64,000 nt of DNA, from NCBI GenBank assembly GCA_963989385.1, contig OZ022514.1, positions 25,709,222 to 25,773,221 on the forward strand, read 5' to 3'. The notes beneath the pieces are model-generated. The model had not been told where the DNA came from and made no database searches. It was given only the letters and a program-made list of their open reading frames with translations. The number at the start of each line of letters is the position of its first letter. The stretch's first letter is position 1. Source of the DNA: Ctena decussata. Lineage: Eukaryota; Mollusca; Bivalvia; Lucinida; Lucinidae. Shown here piece by piece: positions 34,886 to 45,297 of the stretch. Position numbers and translations under genes: made by a program.

Positions 34886-34975
34886 GTCATCAAAACTTAT
34901 GTCATGAGGACTACAATTTTTTCGTCTCTGTCTTGAGTTACCATAAGAAATGCTATCATGAAATGGTAGGTCAAA

Positions 34976-35082
34976 CCCAGCAGGTACATACCATTTTTAA
35001 ATGACGTCTGAGACGTCGATGTGACGTATTGATGACGCGTTGACGTCAGTAAACATCATTTCGACGTCATATGCTCGCACGG
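34976..35082. mobile_element. TGACGT palindromic element, copy 2
   Basis: Starts CCCAGCAGGTACATACC and ends ATATGCTCGCACGG; interior ATGACGTCTGAGACGTCGAT and GACGTCAGTAAACATC. A diverged copy of the 108-bp family. Confidence 0.75.
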
Positions 35083-35482
35083 TATGCAATTTAATCCACA
35101 AATCGGTTAAGGAGTTACATCGAATGTGTAGTTATGATGTAGCTCCGCTTTACGGCTCTGTCCGTCAGCTGGCCGGTTTTATGTGAAAGGAAAGAAAAAG
35201 AAGTCAAGGATGCTTGCCTAAAGAAAACTCATAATAAAATAATTGACTTTTGCAAGTAATTACGAGTATTTGTTAAAATTATCCCCAGAGGATATGACCA
35301 TAACGGACATAATTGCTTTTTAATTGTAATTTTGCTGTACTCTGATTATGGTAAGTGATGTCATTTCTAACAGATATATCACTGGCTAGAACTGCTCTTA
35401 AACAACACTTTAGTGAGCCGTCAACAGTGCAAGTCCGTTGAAAATAGCCAAATTTCCCCATAATTAAACCTAAAAATACAGT
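35083..35482. other. no recognisable feature
   Basis: AT-rich. The minus-strand frame at 35279-35524 has no recognisable domain. Confidence 0.4.
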
Positions 35483-35657
35483 CAACTCTCGATATCTCGA
35501 ACACTGATAGCTCAAAGTACCCACTTATTTGAAAGAACATGGTTTGGACACATTTCCTATTTTTCTTTACATTCCAACTGTATTATCTCAAACTACTGAT
35601 AACTCAAAGTAAATGTTCTGGTACCAGAAAATTAACTTTGAGATGTGTTGACTGTAT
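35483..35657. mobile_element. pogo/Tigger-like MITE, copy 2
   Basis: TACAGTCAACTCTCGATATC at the left and GAGATGTGTTGACTGTA at the right, directly bounded by TA. The interior matches the copies at 20295 and 41827 (GGTACCAGAAAATTAACTTT). Confidence 0.75.
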
Positions 35658-36361
35658 TTAATCAGTTAGAGAAGGGTATAAGGCGAAAATAAAATCACGT
35701 TACAAGTATCAGAGAATTATGTAGAAATAAAATCAGATGGCACTATAACACATCCTAGCCAAAATACGTTGAAATAGGGAATTAACAAAGAATTTCAGTA
35801 AAGTGAGTCACTGATTTATTCTAACTATATTTTGTTACTTCAACAATGGTATTACCGATGTCTCACATTTCTTGGGTGAGTCTTTTAGTGAGTATTCTAA
35901 CCACTTAACTTGTAACTTCAACAATGGTATTACCACTGTCGTGAACCGCTGTTATCTGCCAGACACACACCGTCAAAATGACCAATCAACCCACCGATGC
36001 GACGTCATGATGAAACGGCTTCACTTCCACATGATGTACTCGCTGGGTAAAGTCCTTGGATAACATAAAGTTACATATGTATGTGTCATAGACCAACCAA
36101 ATGTGCAGAAAATTGCTTTGTGATAAATATATCAACACATAATTTACATAAATACAAACATTATCGGTCACTTAAATATCTCCACAAACATAATGTCAAA
36201 CGTAAATGAACGGTTCATTCTATAATTAAATCTGTAACAGAATTGTTAGACATTATGCAAATAAACAATTTTAAACCAATAGAATGAGTCCCGTCGATCA
36301 CACTGTGGACGAAGGTGCGTCGTGCTTTGTAGTATAAAAATAGAAAATAAGGAAATATAGA
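35658..36361. other. no recognisable gene
   Basis: It contains a tandem repeat of CAACAATGGTATTACC (35840 and 35918). No coding region supported. Confidence 0.4.
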
Positions 36362-36517
36362 TGTCACAGGGTATAGTTTAGGTATATAATACACTTGTAC
36401 TGCTTTGCGGTACAAGCCGGCTTTTATAGCGACGTGGTAGAGTGTCCGCCTTTAGATCGAAGGGTCCCGGGTTCGATCCTCGGTCTGAAAGTTGAGATTT
36501 TTTAAGAGTCCGTGACA
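36362..36517 (+). repeat. 5' LTR of the TRIM with tRNA-like module
   Basis: A TATA-like TATATAA lies at about 36383. A tRNA-like stretch at 36428-36483 has an A-box-like TAGCGACGTGGTAGAG, an anticodon-arm-like CCTTTAGATCGAAGG hairpin and a B box GGTTCGATCC. A T6 run follows at 36498-36503, placed where a pol III terminator would be. Confidence 0.85.
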
Positions 36518-36630
36518 AATGGCGCCCAACGTAAATGACCCACATGTGCATTAGAACTCCTAAAGTCTCATTTCCAGTGATTCTTGTACTCCTGAGAATT
36601 CGAGGACGAATTCAATATGGAGGGGGAGAA

Positions 36631-36784
36631 TGTCACAGGGTATAGTTTAGGTATATAATACACTTGTACTGTCTTGCGGTACAAGCCGGCTTTTATAGCG
36701 ACGTGGTAGAGTGCGAGACTTTAGATCGAAAGGTTTCGGGTTCGATCCTCGGCCCGGGCGTAAGATTTTTAAGAGTCCGTGACA
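36631..36784 (+). repeat. 3' LTR of the TRIM
   Basis: Outer parts are almost identical to the 5' LTR. The differences cluster in the tRNA-like module (GTGCGAGACTTTAGATCG and GGTTTCGGGTTCGATCC). This also has an A box, B box and a T5 run. Confidence 0.85.
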
Positions 36785-37106
36785 TAGATGTAAAATGTTT
36801 TCGTAGTATTTGTTTTTGTTGTCCACATTGTTGCATTCATTGGTCTGTTCGGTGAACTGCAATTGTTGTGGTGTGGTTGAACTGTTACGGAGGCTAAAGA
36901 CGAGGTTTGGATTCAGTTGAATATGTTTAAGCCCCCAGTAATCTTTTGCTGACCGTTCCAAGGCGGTACTTCTGTTGTTGTCCTTGATGTTACATTGTGT
37001 TATGTCCGCTTGTCTATGTTCTTTGGCGGTTTGGTCACCTGTTTTTCTACCCAATCTGCCTGTTGTTTTGTTTTGTTTTGTAAGTTAAAAATAAAATAGA
37101 TAAAAG
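36785..37106. other. no recognisable feature
   Basis: No gene or repeat family recognised. The antisense frame running through here starts in the TRIM and is not credible. Confidence 0.4.
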
Positions 37107-37184
37107 TAGAAGTTGGTGCTGTTTTTGATCGGTTTACCGTGCGTGTCGCACGGTAACCCGATCAAAAACAGCATCAACTTCTAT
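37107..37184. repeat. near-perfect 78-bp palindrome
   Basis: AGAAGTTGGTGCTGTTTTTG, ATCGG and TTACCGTGCG are complemented after a 3-base loop. Confidence 0.9.
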
Positions 37185-37359
37185 TTCGCGAACTTGTGTC
37201 AATTTTTCCGTGTGTGTGTGCTTCTTTCGCTGTTTGTTTTGAGCGCGGGATGTGGGATTTGATTGTATTGATTCCTGATCATTGCCCATCTTTTAACTTT
37301 AAATGGTACACAGTGCCACATGTGTCATGCACCCTTTTAGATTAATAGGAGCTACGAAG

Positions 37360-38430
37360 TGGTTGAGGCCGAGACAAGGATATCTCAGGCTCGTTTTCAG
37401 ATTATTTAAGTCTTATGCGAGGCTTGCCGAGCATAAGACTTAAATAAACTGAAAACGAGCCTGAGATTTCCTTGTCGAGGCCTCAGTTCCAACATTGATT
37501 ATTTTTCTCACCCATTATATTTAATAGAACGGAATAGTTATTGAATACCTTAACGTCTTCTTGATCCCATTCCTTCAGACTTCAAGTAATTTTATATTAA
37601 TAGTTTTGAAACGCGTGTTAATTTCACCTTGTGCATGCTTTTTTCATGACTGACAGCTAATCGGAAATCTACAGTGACACCTCATGCACGTCATTGGCTG
37701 TCAATTTCATTTTGCATGCAATTTACATAGCAGGTAGCAACAAGTGGATTTCTTAAATAATTGGGCTGTACTATATAGCAATGATTGGCATTTTAAGACA
37801 GCATTCTGAGCCTAGGCTGAGATAGCAGGCCGAGATAGAAAAAAATGTCAGACAGCTGCTCTAGAAAAGGATATTCTTTTCTCACCCATTGGACTAGAAT
37901 ATCCCTTTCTAGAGGTGTCTGAGATTTTTCTATCTTGGCCTGCTATCTCAGCCTAGGCTCTGAAGGCTGTCTCAAAATGCCAATCATTGCTATATAGTAC
38001 AGCCCAATTTTAACACACTTTAATTCAACAAATCAACTTACTACTTGTCATGTAAATTGCATGCAGAATATGAAATTGACACCCAGTGATGCACAGGAAG
38101 TGTCACTGTAGATTTCCGATTAGCTGCTAATCATGAAAATTGGATGCACAAGGTGTAATTAACTCGCATGTCAAACTAGCTTGAAATTTATAGGAATGGC
38201 TTCAATAAGAAGTTAAGGTATTCAATGAATATTCTGTTCTATAAAATATAATGGGTGAGCAAAATAATCAATGAAGGGGTTAAGGCCTCGACAAGGTAAT
38301 CTCAGGCTCGTTTAGTTCATTTTAGTCTTATGCTCGGCAAGCCTCGCATAAGACTTAATAATCTGAAAACTAGCCTGAGATTTCCTTGTCTTGACCTCAG
38401 CCCAATCATAGAATCTATTAGTCCAATAGG
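37360..38430. mobile_element. large foldback element with nested palindromes
   Basis: Two arms of about 500 bp face each other around a centre near 37880 (TTCTTTTCTCACCCATTGGA). Pairs include GGGCTGTACTATATAGCAAT / ATTGCTATATAGTACAGCCC and the flanking TGCATGCAATTTACATAG type. Each outer arm itself contains a smaller palindrome (AATCTCAGGCTCGTTTTCAG around CTTATGCGAGGCTTGCCGAG), so the whole could form a branched structure. No coding capacity. Confidence 0.85.
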
Positions 38431-38506
38431 AGAGAAAATGTGGGTTTACACGATGATACATGAAGCATTGCTTTAACTGTATAAATTTTGCACCCTCTTA
38501 CCCACA

Positions 38507-38682
38507 CCGGATAGGCGGCAATCGAAACGATTAACGCGGATCAAAAACAGCGTTTTCGATTGCAAAGCAGCGTTTTCGATTGCAATTTGTCGCCAATTTG
38601 CAATCGATAACGCTGTTTCTAACTGTTTTTGATCCGTGTTCATCGATTGCGCGAGCGTTTTCGATTGCCGCCTACCCGGGGT
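38507..38682. mobile_element. palindromic element with TAGGCGGCAATCGAAA ends
   Basis: The left end CCGGATAGGCGGCAATCG is the complement of CGATTGCCGCCTACCCGG at the right. The interior holds several GCGTTTTCGATTGC copies in both orientations and GGATCAAAAACAG with its inverse. Confidence 0.85.
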
Positions 38683-38928
38683 GTTACCTTAGAACATGCG
38701 TACAGTTTGAAATGCATGAGAAAAGTTTGAAGTGTGTGATACCGGGCAGCCCTTCCAATCGGATTTACTGTCACAGTGATATCGGTAGGCTGTGAATTTA
38801 AAAATGTCCAGAATTTTGAATAAAAGATGATTTCAATTACATTAAGTTGATTGCTTCGTAATCTATGCAAAATTTTCTTTCCGGCATCCACACAGGCACA
38901 GGTGGTGGTATAGTACATGTATGGGAAA

Positions 38929-39127
38929 GTCGGGTAAATTTGGACAGCGGGTAAATTCGGACAGTGACATTTTTTCCTTTATATGTCAGTTGTTTGGAAT
39001 TAAAACCAAATTAACTGGGCAAACAGTGAAAATCCTGATGAGACGGCTCATTATGAGCCGTCTTATCAGGATTTTCACTGTTTGCAGCGGTAGGTCCGAG
39101 TTTACCCGCTGTCCGAAGTTACCCGAC
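38929..39127. mobile_element. MITE with GTCGGGTAA ends and nested hairpin
   Basis: GTCGGGTAAATTTGGACAGC at the left and CGCTGTCCGAAGTTACCCGAC-type sequence at the right are inverted. Inside, at 39018-39085, is a perfect-looking hairpin (GCAAACAGTGAAAATCCTGA, GACGGCTCA and complement) that belongs to a separate family also at 51645 and 62343. Confidence 0.75.
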
Positions 39128-39303
39128 ATGCTCTACATCTACTTGAGAAATTTGCTCCCCTTGGGGGATAGTTAATTTCCTTTGAGAACGAAAGCAAAAA
39201 TGAAAATGGCAGAGTTGCTGCCCTTGAAATTGAACAAACTGACAGGACGTCAGTCAAGGGAATAAAGAAAAAGACTATAGAATAGTGTCGATGTTACAAT
39301 TTA
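39128..39303. other. no recognisable feature
   Basis: Short stretch between two elements, with nothing recognised. Confidence 0.4.
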
Positions 39304-39726
39304 GGGCGCGTTTACACGACCAAAGTTTCTATGACAAAGTAGGTTTGTCACAGAAAAATTTGCTCGTGTAAATGCCAAAATATGACAATGTTTCTTTGAC
39401 AAATATATATGATAAAGTTACTTCGATCAATTAAATTTGTCCGTGTAAACGGAGAACTTTGCTAAATATTATGTAACAAAGAACATTGCTACAAGCGTGG
39501 AAAATGTGACAAAGATTTTGTTTCATCGCTGCAGGTAACTTTGACGAATAATATTTGGTCGTGTGAACACTGCAGCAAATATTTCATTGCCAAAGTTTAT
39601 GTGACAAAGATTCTATGGCACATTTTCTTTAACAAATAATTTGCTCCGTGTAAACGCAAAATGTTTGTCATACTTTCTTTGTTAAAGTTTCTGTGACATA
39701 GAAACTTTGCTCGTGTAAACGCGCCC
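39304..39726. mobile_element. Harbinger-like MITE with TTA duplication
   Basis: GGGCGCGTTTACACGACC at the left is complemented by CGTGTAAACGCGCCC at the right. TTA stands on both sides (39301-39303 and 39727-39729). The interior is a series of TTTGTCACAG / CTGTGACAAA and CGTGTAAA words on both strands. TTA duplications and GGG-type ends fit PIF/Harbinger elements; no transposase is present. A fragment of the family is at 60305-60362. Confidence 0.8.
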
Positions 39727-39824
39727 TTATTCATTGGCAAATCTCATACACCTGCTTATTTAGGCAGTACGTGTTGCATTGAATGTGCATTAGTAAAAAT
39801 CTTTGAAGAACATTTACATGTACG

Positions 39825-40912
39825 AGGGACGATTGAAACGTTCTAAGCCCCACCATGTTTTGAAACCTTTAGAGTGGATTTCAGTTATTGATTTTAAACA
39901 ACCATTCTGCAGAGCAACATTCACCGAATTAACCTGAAATGAGCCGCAACACGACAAAACCAACAATGTGGTTGTGCGCCCAGCGCAGACTCAGATCAGC
40001 CTGGGCATCCGCCCAGTCTGATAAGAGTCTTCCCTGTCCGCATGGAGCTAGCTTAGACCCTTAGCTACCATCTAAGCGCAAAGCGATGATTCTGGCCAGA
40101 CTTGGCGGATGCCCAGGCCGATCTGAGTCTGTGCTGGGCGCACAACCACATTGTTGGTTTTGCCGTGTCGCGGCTCATATATCTTTTGGATAACACATCA
40201 CCGTTTACAGTAACCCCAGGGAGTGCACTGTTATAACTATTTGACCGACCGTAACTTTAGGAGAGTCAAACATTTTGCAATTGTGTTTTGCAAATATATG
40301 TCAAACAGCATCCCGATAATTGATGAGATTTGTAACCATAAATTTATTCCATTTCAGAATAAAAAGCAAAAAGAGTATCTGTTTAGAGAGTTTCAGCAGA
40401 TAGTGCATAATCGGAGTTGCATGCTCTGTGTGCACAGGAGTGGATATCTTAACTCTTTTTGGTGGAAATCATGTAACATGTCAATGTTTATTTGTTTGTC
40501 AACATGGTTTGGTTTTCATAACAAATCCGAAAGTAGGGTATGGGTTTCAAAATTTCAGGGTTGCAAAATTTAAGGGTAAAGCCACCAGATGTCAAAATAT
40601 TTTGCATTTCCATCAAACCATTGACAAATCATCATATTAGCATGCCTTACAAGAAGAACCATTTAAATCTTGTAGAATGTGAAAAATGATTTTTCAAAAT
40701 AATGCAAGGCAAATAGATTTTACCTGTTGTTTTGAAATTATGCCACCCCTCCTGTATTTAAGGAGCGATCAAAAAGAACCCTTTTGCCAAATATTTTTTG
40801 AAACTTCCACCGAAAGCTAGTGAATGACAACTAATTGCAATCGTGTTAAGCGCGCATGCGCAAGTTCACGAGAAATATCATAGGCTCAGAACTTTTCAGT
40901 CGTCCCTCGTAT
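39825..40912. mobile_element. mariner-like element, non-coding, about 1.09 kb
   Basis: TACGAGGGACGATTGAAACG at the left and the complement of CGTTTAATCGT-like sequence (CTTTTCAGTCGTCCCTCGTA) at the right are inverted, ending at TA on both sides. TA target sites and CGAGGG-type ends suggest Tc1/mariner. The frame at 40223-40573 does not resemble a mariner transposase. A foldback element is inserted at 39940-40176. Confidence 0.65.
39940..40176. mobile_element. foldback element, GAGCCGCGACACGAC family, copy 4
   Basis: Begins TGAGCCGCAACACGAC, ends CCGTGTCGCGGCTCA, with the usual arms. It is nested in the mariner-like element and is therefore younger than it. Confidence 0.9.
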
Positions 40913-41069
40913 ACACACTCACATACATTTGTTACAAAGTTTGAAGTATTTTGTGCTTGTCAAAATACATGCTGCAAATATTGTGATACAAGCAGCATGC
41001 ATTTTGACATGCGCAAAATACAGTTAACAATAACTTCATAATCTTTACGGAAATGGTCATTTTATGAGG

Positions 41070-41277
41070 CTGTAACAGAGCCCTAGATAAGAGGGAGTAT
41101 TTGGTGATAATTAGGGATAATTTTTGTTAATTCTGGATAAAAACAAATGTTGTGACCCCCATCTGAACCGTCTCGTCGAGGGGTCACAACATATGGTTTC
41201 AATGAGAAATAAAGAAAATTATCCCTTAATTATCATCAAATACCCCTTAGATCTAGGGCTCTGCTACAGGGAGATTT
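41070..41277. repeat. palindromic element of about 208 bp
   Basis: Left CAGAGCCCTAGATAAGAGGG and TATTTGGTGATAATTAGGGA are complemented on the right by TCCCTTAATTATCATCAAAT and AGATCTAGGGCTCTG. An inner pair TTGTGACCCC / GGGGTCACAA surrounds the loop. Confidence 0.85.
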
Positions 41278-41296
41278 GATGAGAAATAAACCATTT

Positions 41297-41516
41297 ATGC
41301 CTTGTATCCCATAACGTGAGTCTGGCAGATCAAGATCAGGTACCGTAAAAGACGGCGTCTGATCAGGGTCTTCACTTTTTTGCATAAGAAAACGGGTACT
41401 TTATTTCAAAATGAAATAAAAATAATTAAAATAACTAAATCAGTCACCCCTTTAACTACCAAACGGATTCATCCAATATATGATAATGGAAGAGTCCACT
41501 TAGCACAAATGGGTTT
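41297..41516. mobile_element. AACCCATTTATG-type MITE, copy 3
   Basis: Ends AACCATTTATGCCTTG and AGCACAAATGGGTTT. Interior GACGGCGTCTGATCAGGGTC and GGAAGAGTCCACTTAGC as in the other two copies. Confidence 0.7.
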
Positions 41517-41826
41517 AAGTGTCCTAAAACACACCTCGGTTATATAATATATGGTAGAACTCATGCCATAATAATACATTTTGGGGGTATTATTTACCTC
41601 TGTTTGGAATACCTAGTTCGGGGTAAATAAAAAAGTAATGAAAAAAAGAGGCCAAAGTCGAACAAACGTATCTAAACTCAGCTTCAAATTTACAGCCTCA
41701 ATTTCTGAAAAAATAAATGAATAAATAAATAAGTAAATAAATGATGAAAAAATAAATACATACATACGTGAATTGATGAATAAATAAGACATCCATAAAA
41801 TGATAAATGGGCTCATCCAATTTGCG
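41517..41826. other. no recognisable feature, AAAT-rich
   Basis: Includes a degenerate (AAAT)n stretch at 41710-41790. No gene. Confidence 0.4.
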
Positions 41827-42030
41827 ATAAACTCTCGATATCCCGAAGTCGAATTTCAGCCCAAACTACTGATATCTCAAGTAATTTTTTTGGTACTAGA
41901 AAATTTACTTTGAGATATCAGTAGTTTGTGATAACAGGTGTTGAAATGTAACAAAAATAGGAAGTACATTCTTTGATGTAAGAAGATACTTTGAGATATC
42001 AGAGTCCTAGATATCGGGAGTTTACTGTAT
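41827..42030. mobile_element. pogo/Tigger-like MITE, copy 3
   Basis: AAACTCTCGATATCCCGAAG at the left and GATATCGGGAGTTTACTGTA at the right, with inner CCCAAACTACTGATATCTCA and GAGATATCAGTAGTTTG on both sides of GGTACTAGAAAATTTAC. Confidence 0.75.
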
Positions 42031-42404
42031 AAGGCTAGAATTGGACACAAGGCATAAGTGGGTTAAGGTTACTTGATTTTCACAACCAACTGAGCACAAC
42101 CATTTAAAACAAAAATACAGAAAATTATCTTTCGAAGACCTTATAGGTAAAAACAAAATATATTTATGAGTAAACCTATCATGAGGTCACTTATTTTAAA
42201 CACATATAGTTTATGCCTCTTCAAACGAGGTTTGAGGTTTGAAAAAGAAATTTTGTCTCTTTCACAAAGCTTGTTGACTCCTCAGGAGCAGTGCTATCTA
42301 GGACCTTGCCACCATCTTCCCTAGCCAAGGGTACGAAGTACATACGTAAGGAACAAAGTGGACTTAGCACCCTTGACTTGCGAAGATGTCTTGCGACATG
42401 CTAT
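42031..42404. other. no recognisable feature
   Basis: Non-coding sequence before the first minisatellite-like units. Confidence 0.4.
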
Positions 42405-45297
42405 CTAGTTTCTAAAGTAACTCTTGCACTCACTGTATCTTACAATGAAGGAAACGACCTTGCGTGATCACTCACAATATTCCATTATCTCATAATAAAA
42501 TAAGACTTTCTACCGTGACCATCCACTGTTTCTCATAATGAAATATTACATTCTAATTGCAGTGTTTTAAATGAAGCCATTACACTTGCCTGTCATTTCT
42601 CGATCACAAACGGGACAGAGTTCTCAGGACAACGTAATTTCTATGCACCAGAATGGGTTTTTTGTTTCATCATAAGTATTATCCGTGATTTGATTGTTAC
42701 CTGTGGGTTAGGAAACTTTCATGCGGACATAACAGCTAGGGCGAGGATTTGGATCCAGTAAAAATAGTTAAAGGCACTCATGTAAGATCCTCTATGTAAG
42801 CATGGTAAGGCTTCATCAATCCTCGACTAATGACTTCGTTCAGCTGACGATGCTTTGAACAATCGGGCCCTGACGTTATTTTGATCGCACGAACCAACTT
42901 AAGTAGTACTTTTATTTGAAAGACTTGCGGACTTTAGGAAAATATAGCTTCTGAAATCACGTTTTAGCTTGCGTTGAGTCATGAAAAACATGTGCTAGTT
43001 TTATGTCTGACAGAAATATTTAAGGGTTCAATGGACATAAAATAAGTCGGTAATTGTTTTGTTTTTCACGCCTGCTTGAAAGCTAAAAAACGTGACTTCA
43101 CTTCTTAAAAGAAGCAGAAAACCTAGTTTGATGAAGCAATGTATCAAATGGTCAAGCACTGTACTTCATAATGAAGTAGATGACACAACATGATCGAGCA
43201 CTGTATCTCATAATGAAGTAGACAACATACAGAAACCATCCATTAAATATCATGATAAAGTGAAAGACTTAGCGTGATCATCCACTGTATGACATAATGA
43301 AGTAGACGACCAAGCGCGATATTCCACTGGTCTCACAATGACAATAGAAAACCTAAACTATTCTGATGATCCACTCTATCTCAAACTGAAGTAAACTATC
43401 TGACGCGGTCATTTTGTCACTGTATCTCATAATGAAGTAGACAACATACAGAAACCATCCATTAAATATCATGATAAAGTGAAAGACTTAGCGTGATCAT
43501 CCACTGTATGACATAATGAAGTAGACGACCAAGCGCGATATTCCACTGGTCTCACAATGACAATAGAAAACCTAAACTATTCTGATGATCCACTCTATCT
43601 CAAACTGAAGTAAACTATCTGACGCGGTCATTTTGTCACTGTATCTCATAATGAAGTAGACAACATACAGAAACCATCCATTAAATATCATGATAAAGTG
43701 AAAGACTTAGCGTGATCATCCACTGTATGACATAATGAAGTAGACGACCAAGCGCGATATTCCACTGGTCTCACAATGACAATAGAAAACCTAAACTATT
43801 CTGATGATCCACTCTATCTCAAACTGAAGTAAACTATCTGACGCGGTCATTTTGTGTATCTCATAATGAAGCAGACAGCCCAGCGGAACCACCCTTCGTA
43901 TGCGTAATCAAGTGTAGGTCATAATGAAGCAGACAGCCGAGCGTGATCATCCACTTTATCTCATAATGACACAGAAAACGTAGCGTGGATATCCATCGTA
44001 TCTCATAATGAAGAAGACAACCTAGAGTGATCACTCAGTGTGTTTCATAATGAGGAAGCCTGTCTAGCAAGGTCATCCATTATGTCTCATAATAGATTAG
44101 ATGATCTAGCGTGATCATCCGCTGTTTTTCGTAATTAAGTAGTCAACCTAGCGTGGTCATCAACTATGTCTTTTAATGAAGTAATGATCTAGCATGATCA
44201 TCCACTATATTTCATAATGAAGTAGTCAACCTAACGAGGTCCACCACTATGTCTCATAATAAAGTAGATGATCTAGCGTAACCATCCACTATATTTCAAA
44301 ATGAAGTAGCCAATCTAACGTGGTCATCAACTATGTCTCATAATAAAATAGATGACCTATAGTGATCACTCACTGTGTCTCATAATGAGGAAGCCAGTCT
44401 AGCATGGTCATCCACAATGTCTCATAATAAAGATGATCTAGCGTGATCATCCACTGTATCTCATACTGAAGTAGATGACCAAGCGTGGTAATCCACCATG
44501 TCTCATAATGAAGTAGATGACCCAGGGTGATCATTCACTGTATCTCATAATGGAGTAGATGACCTAGCGCGAACATCCACCATGTCTCATAATGAACTAG
44601 ATGACCCACTATGTCTCATAATGAAGTAGATGCCCCAGGGTGATCATCCACTTTATCTCATAATGGAGTAGATGACCTAGCTGGAACATCCACCATGTCT
44701 CATAATGAACTAGACGACCCAGCACGATCATCCACTGTATCTCATAATGAAGTAGTCAATCTAGCGTGGTTATCACGTGTATCAAATTATGAAATAGATG
44801 GCCTAGCGTGATCTTAATATGTTTCTCATAATGAAGTAGCTGACCTAGCTTGATCCCTCATCTGTATCTCATTATGAAGCAGATGACTTAGCGTGATCAA
44901 CCACTGTAAAAATAAAAAAGGCGGTTTATCATGACCATCCTTCCACTGTATCAAAAGGCAGTAGGCCACCTAGCGTGACGATCCAGTGTATCTTATAATA
45001 AAGTAGACGACAAAGCGTGACTATATGTACCTAGTGTCTCTCATGATGATGTAGATGACCTAGCGTGATTAGCCATCAGTTCTTATAAAGTAGACGTCTA
45101 ATATATAGCAAGAGCACCTAGCTTATCTCAATACCGGTATCAAAAAATATAATACAGCGTGATCGCCCACAATGCCTCATAACGAAGCAGACGATCTACT
45201 CTTAGCGTGATCTCCCACTATAAATATTTCAAAATGACAAGACAAGATCACCGACTGTATCTCATACTGAAGTGGACGACTTAGCGTTGTCCATGGA
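42405..45297 (-). repeat. minisatellite, about 43-bp unit, with a 219-bp higher-order block
   Basis: The unit on the plus strand is close to CTCATAATGAAGTAGATGAC followed by CTAGCGTGATCATCCACTGT. The main array runs from about 43130 to 45297; a few outlying units sit at 42405-42550 with 580 bp of other sequence between. Units are diverged except in the higher-order block. The last unit at the right end (45253-45290) lies inside the terminal opsin exon and its 3' end. Confidence 0.9.
43201..43857. repeat. higher-order repeat, three copies of 219 bp
   Basis: The start CTGTATCTCATAATGAAGTA and following GACAACATACAGAAACCATC recur at 43201, 43420 and 43639, exactly 219 bases apart. The three copies look identical, unlike the diverged 43-bp units around them, so this block was amplified recently. 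Confidence 0.95.

Larger units (their letters stand above)
36362..36784 (+). mobile_element. TRIM: miniature LTR retrotransposon, complete
   Basis: Two direct repeats of about 155 bp begin TGTCACAGGG and end GTCCGTGACA, so each has the TG...CA form with a TGTCAC/GTGACA inverted end. Between them are only 113 bp. Directly after the first repeat is a primer-binding site, TGGCGCCCAACGT (36520-36532), matching the 3' end of tRNA-Lys. Directly before the second is a polypurine tract, GGAGGGGGAGAA. The flanks show the candidate target duplication TAGA (5 bp ATAGA if the terminal A is shared). No gag or pol is present, so it depends on an LTR element for replication proteins. Confidence 0.9.

Noticed and set aside
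36428..36483. Stand-alone tRNA gene or simple SINE
   Set aside because: It lies inside a TG...CA repeat duplicated on both sides of a PBS/PPT interior, so an LTR origin explains more.
36647..37054. 135-residue minus-strand frame
   Set aside because: It overlaps the 3' LTR of the TRIM and shows no domain.
40223..40573. 116-residue frame as a transposase
   Set aside because: No DDE/DDD-type spacing or helix-turn-helix pattern; its codons show no bias I can recognise.
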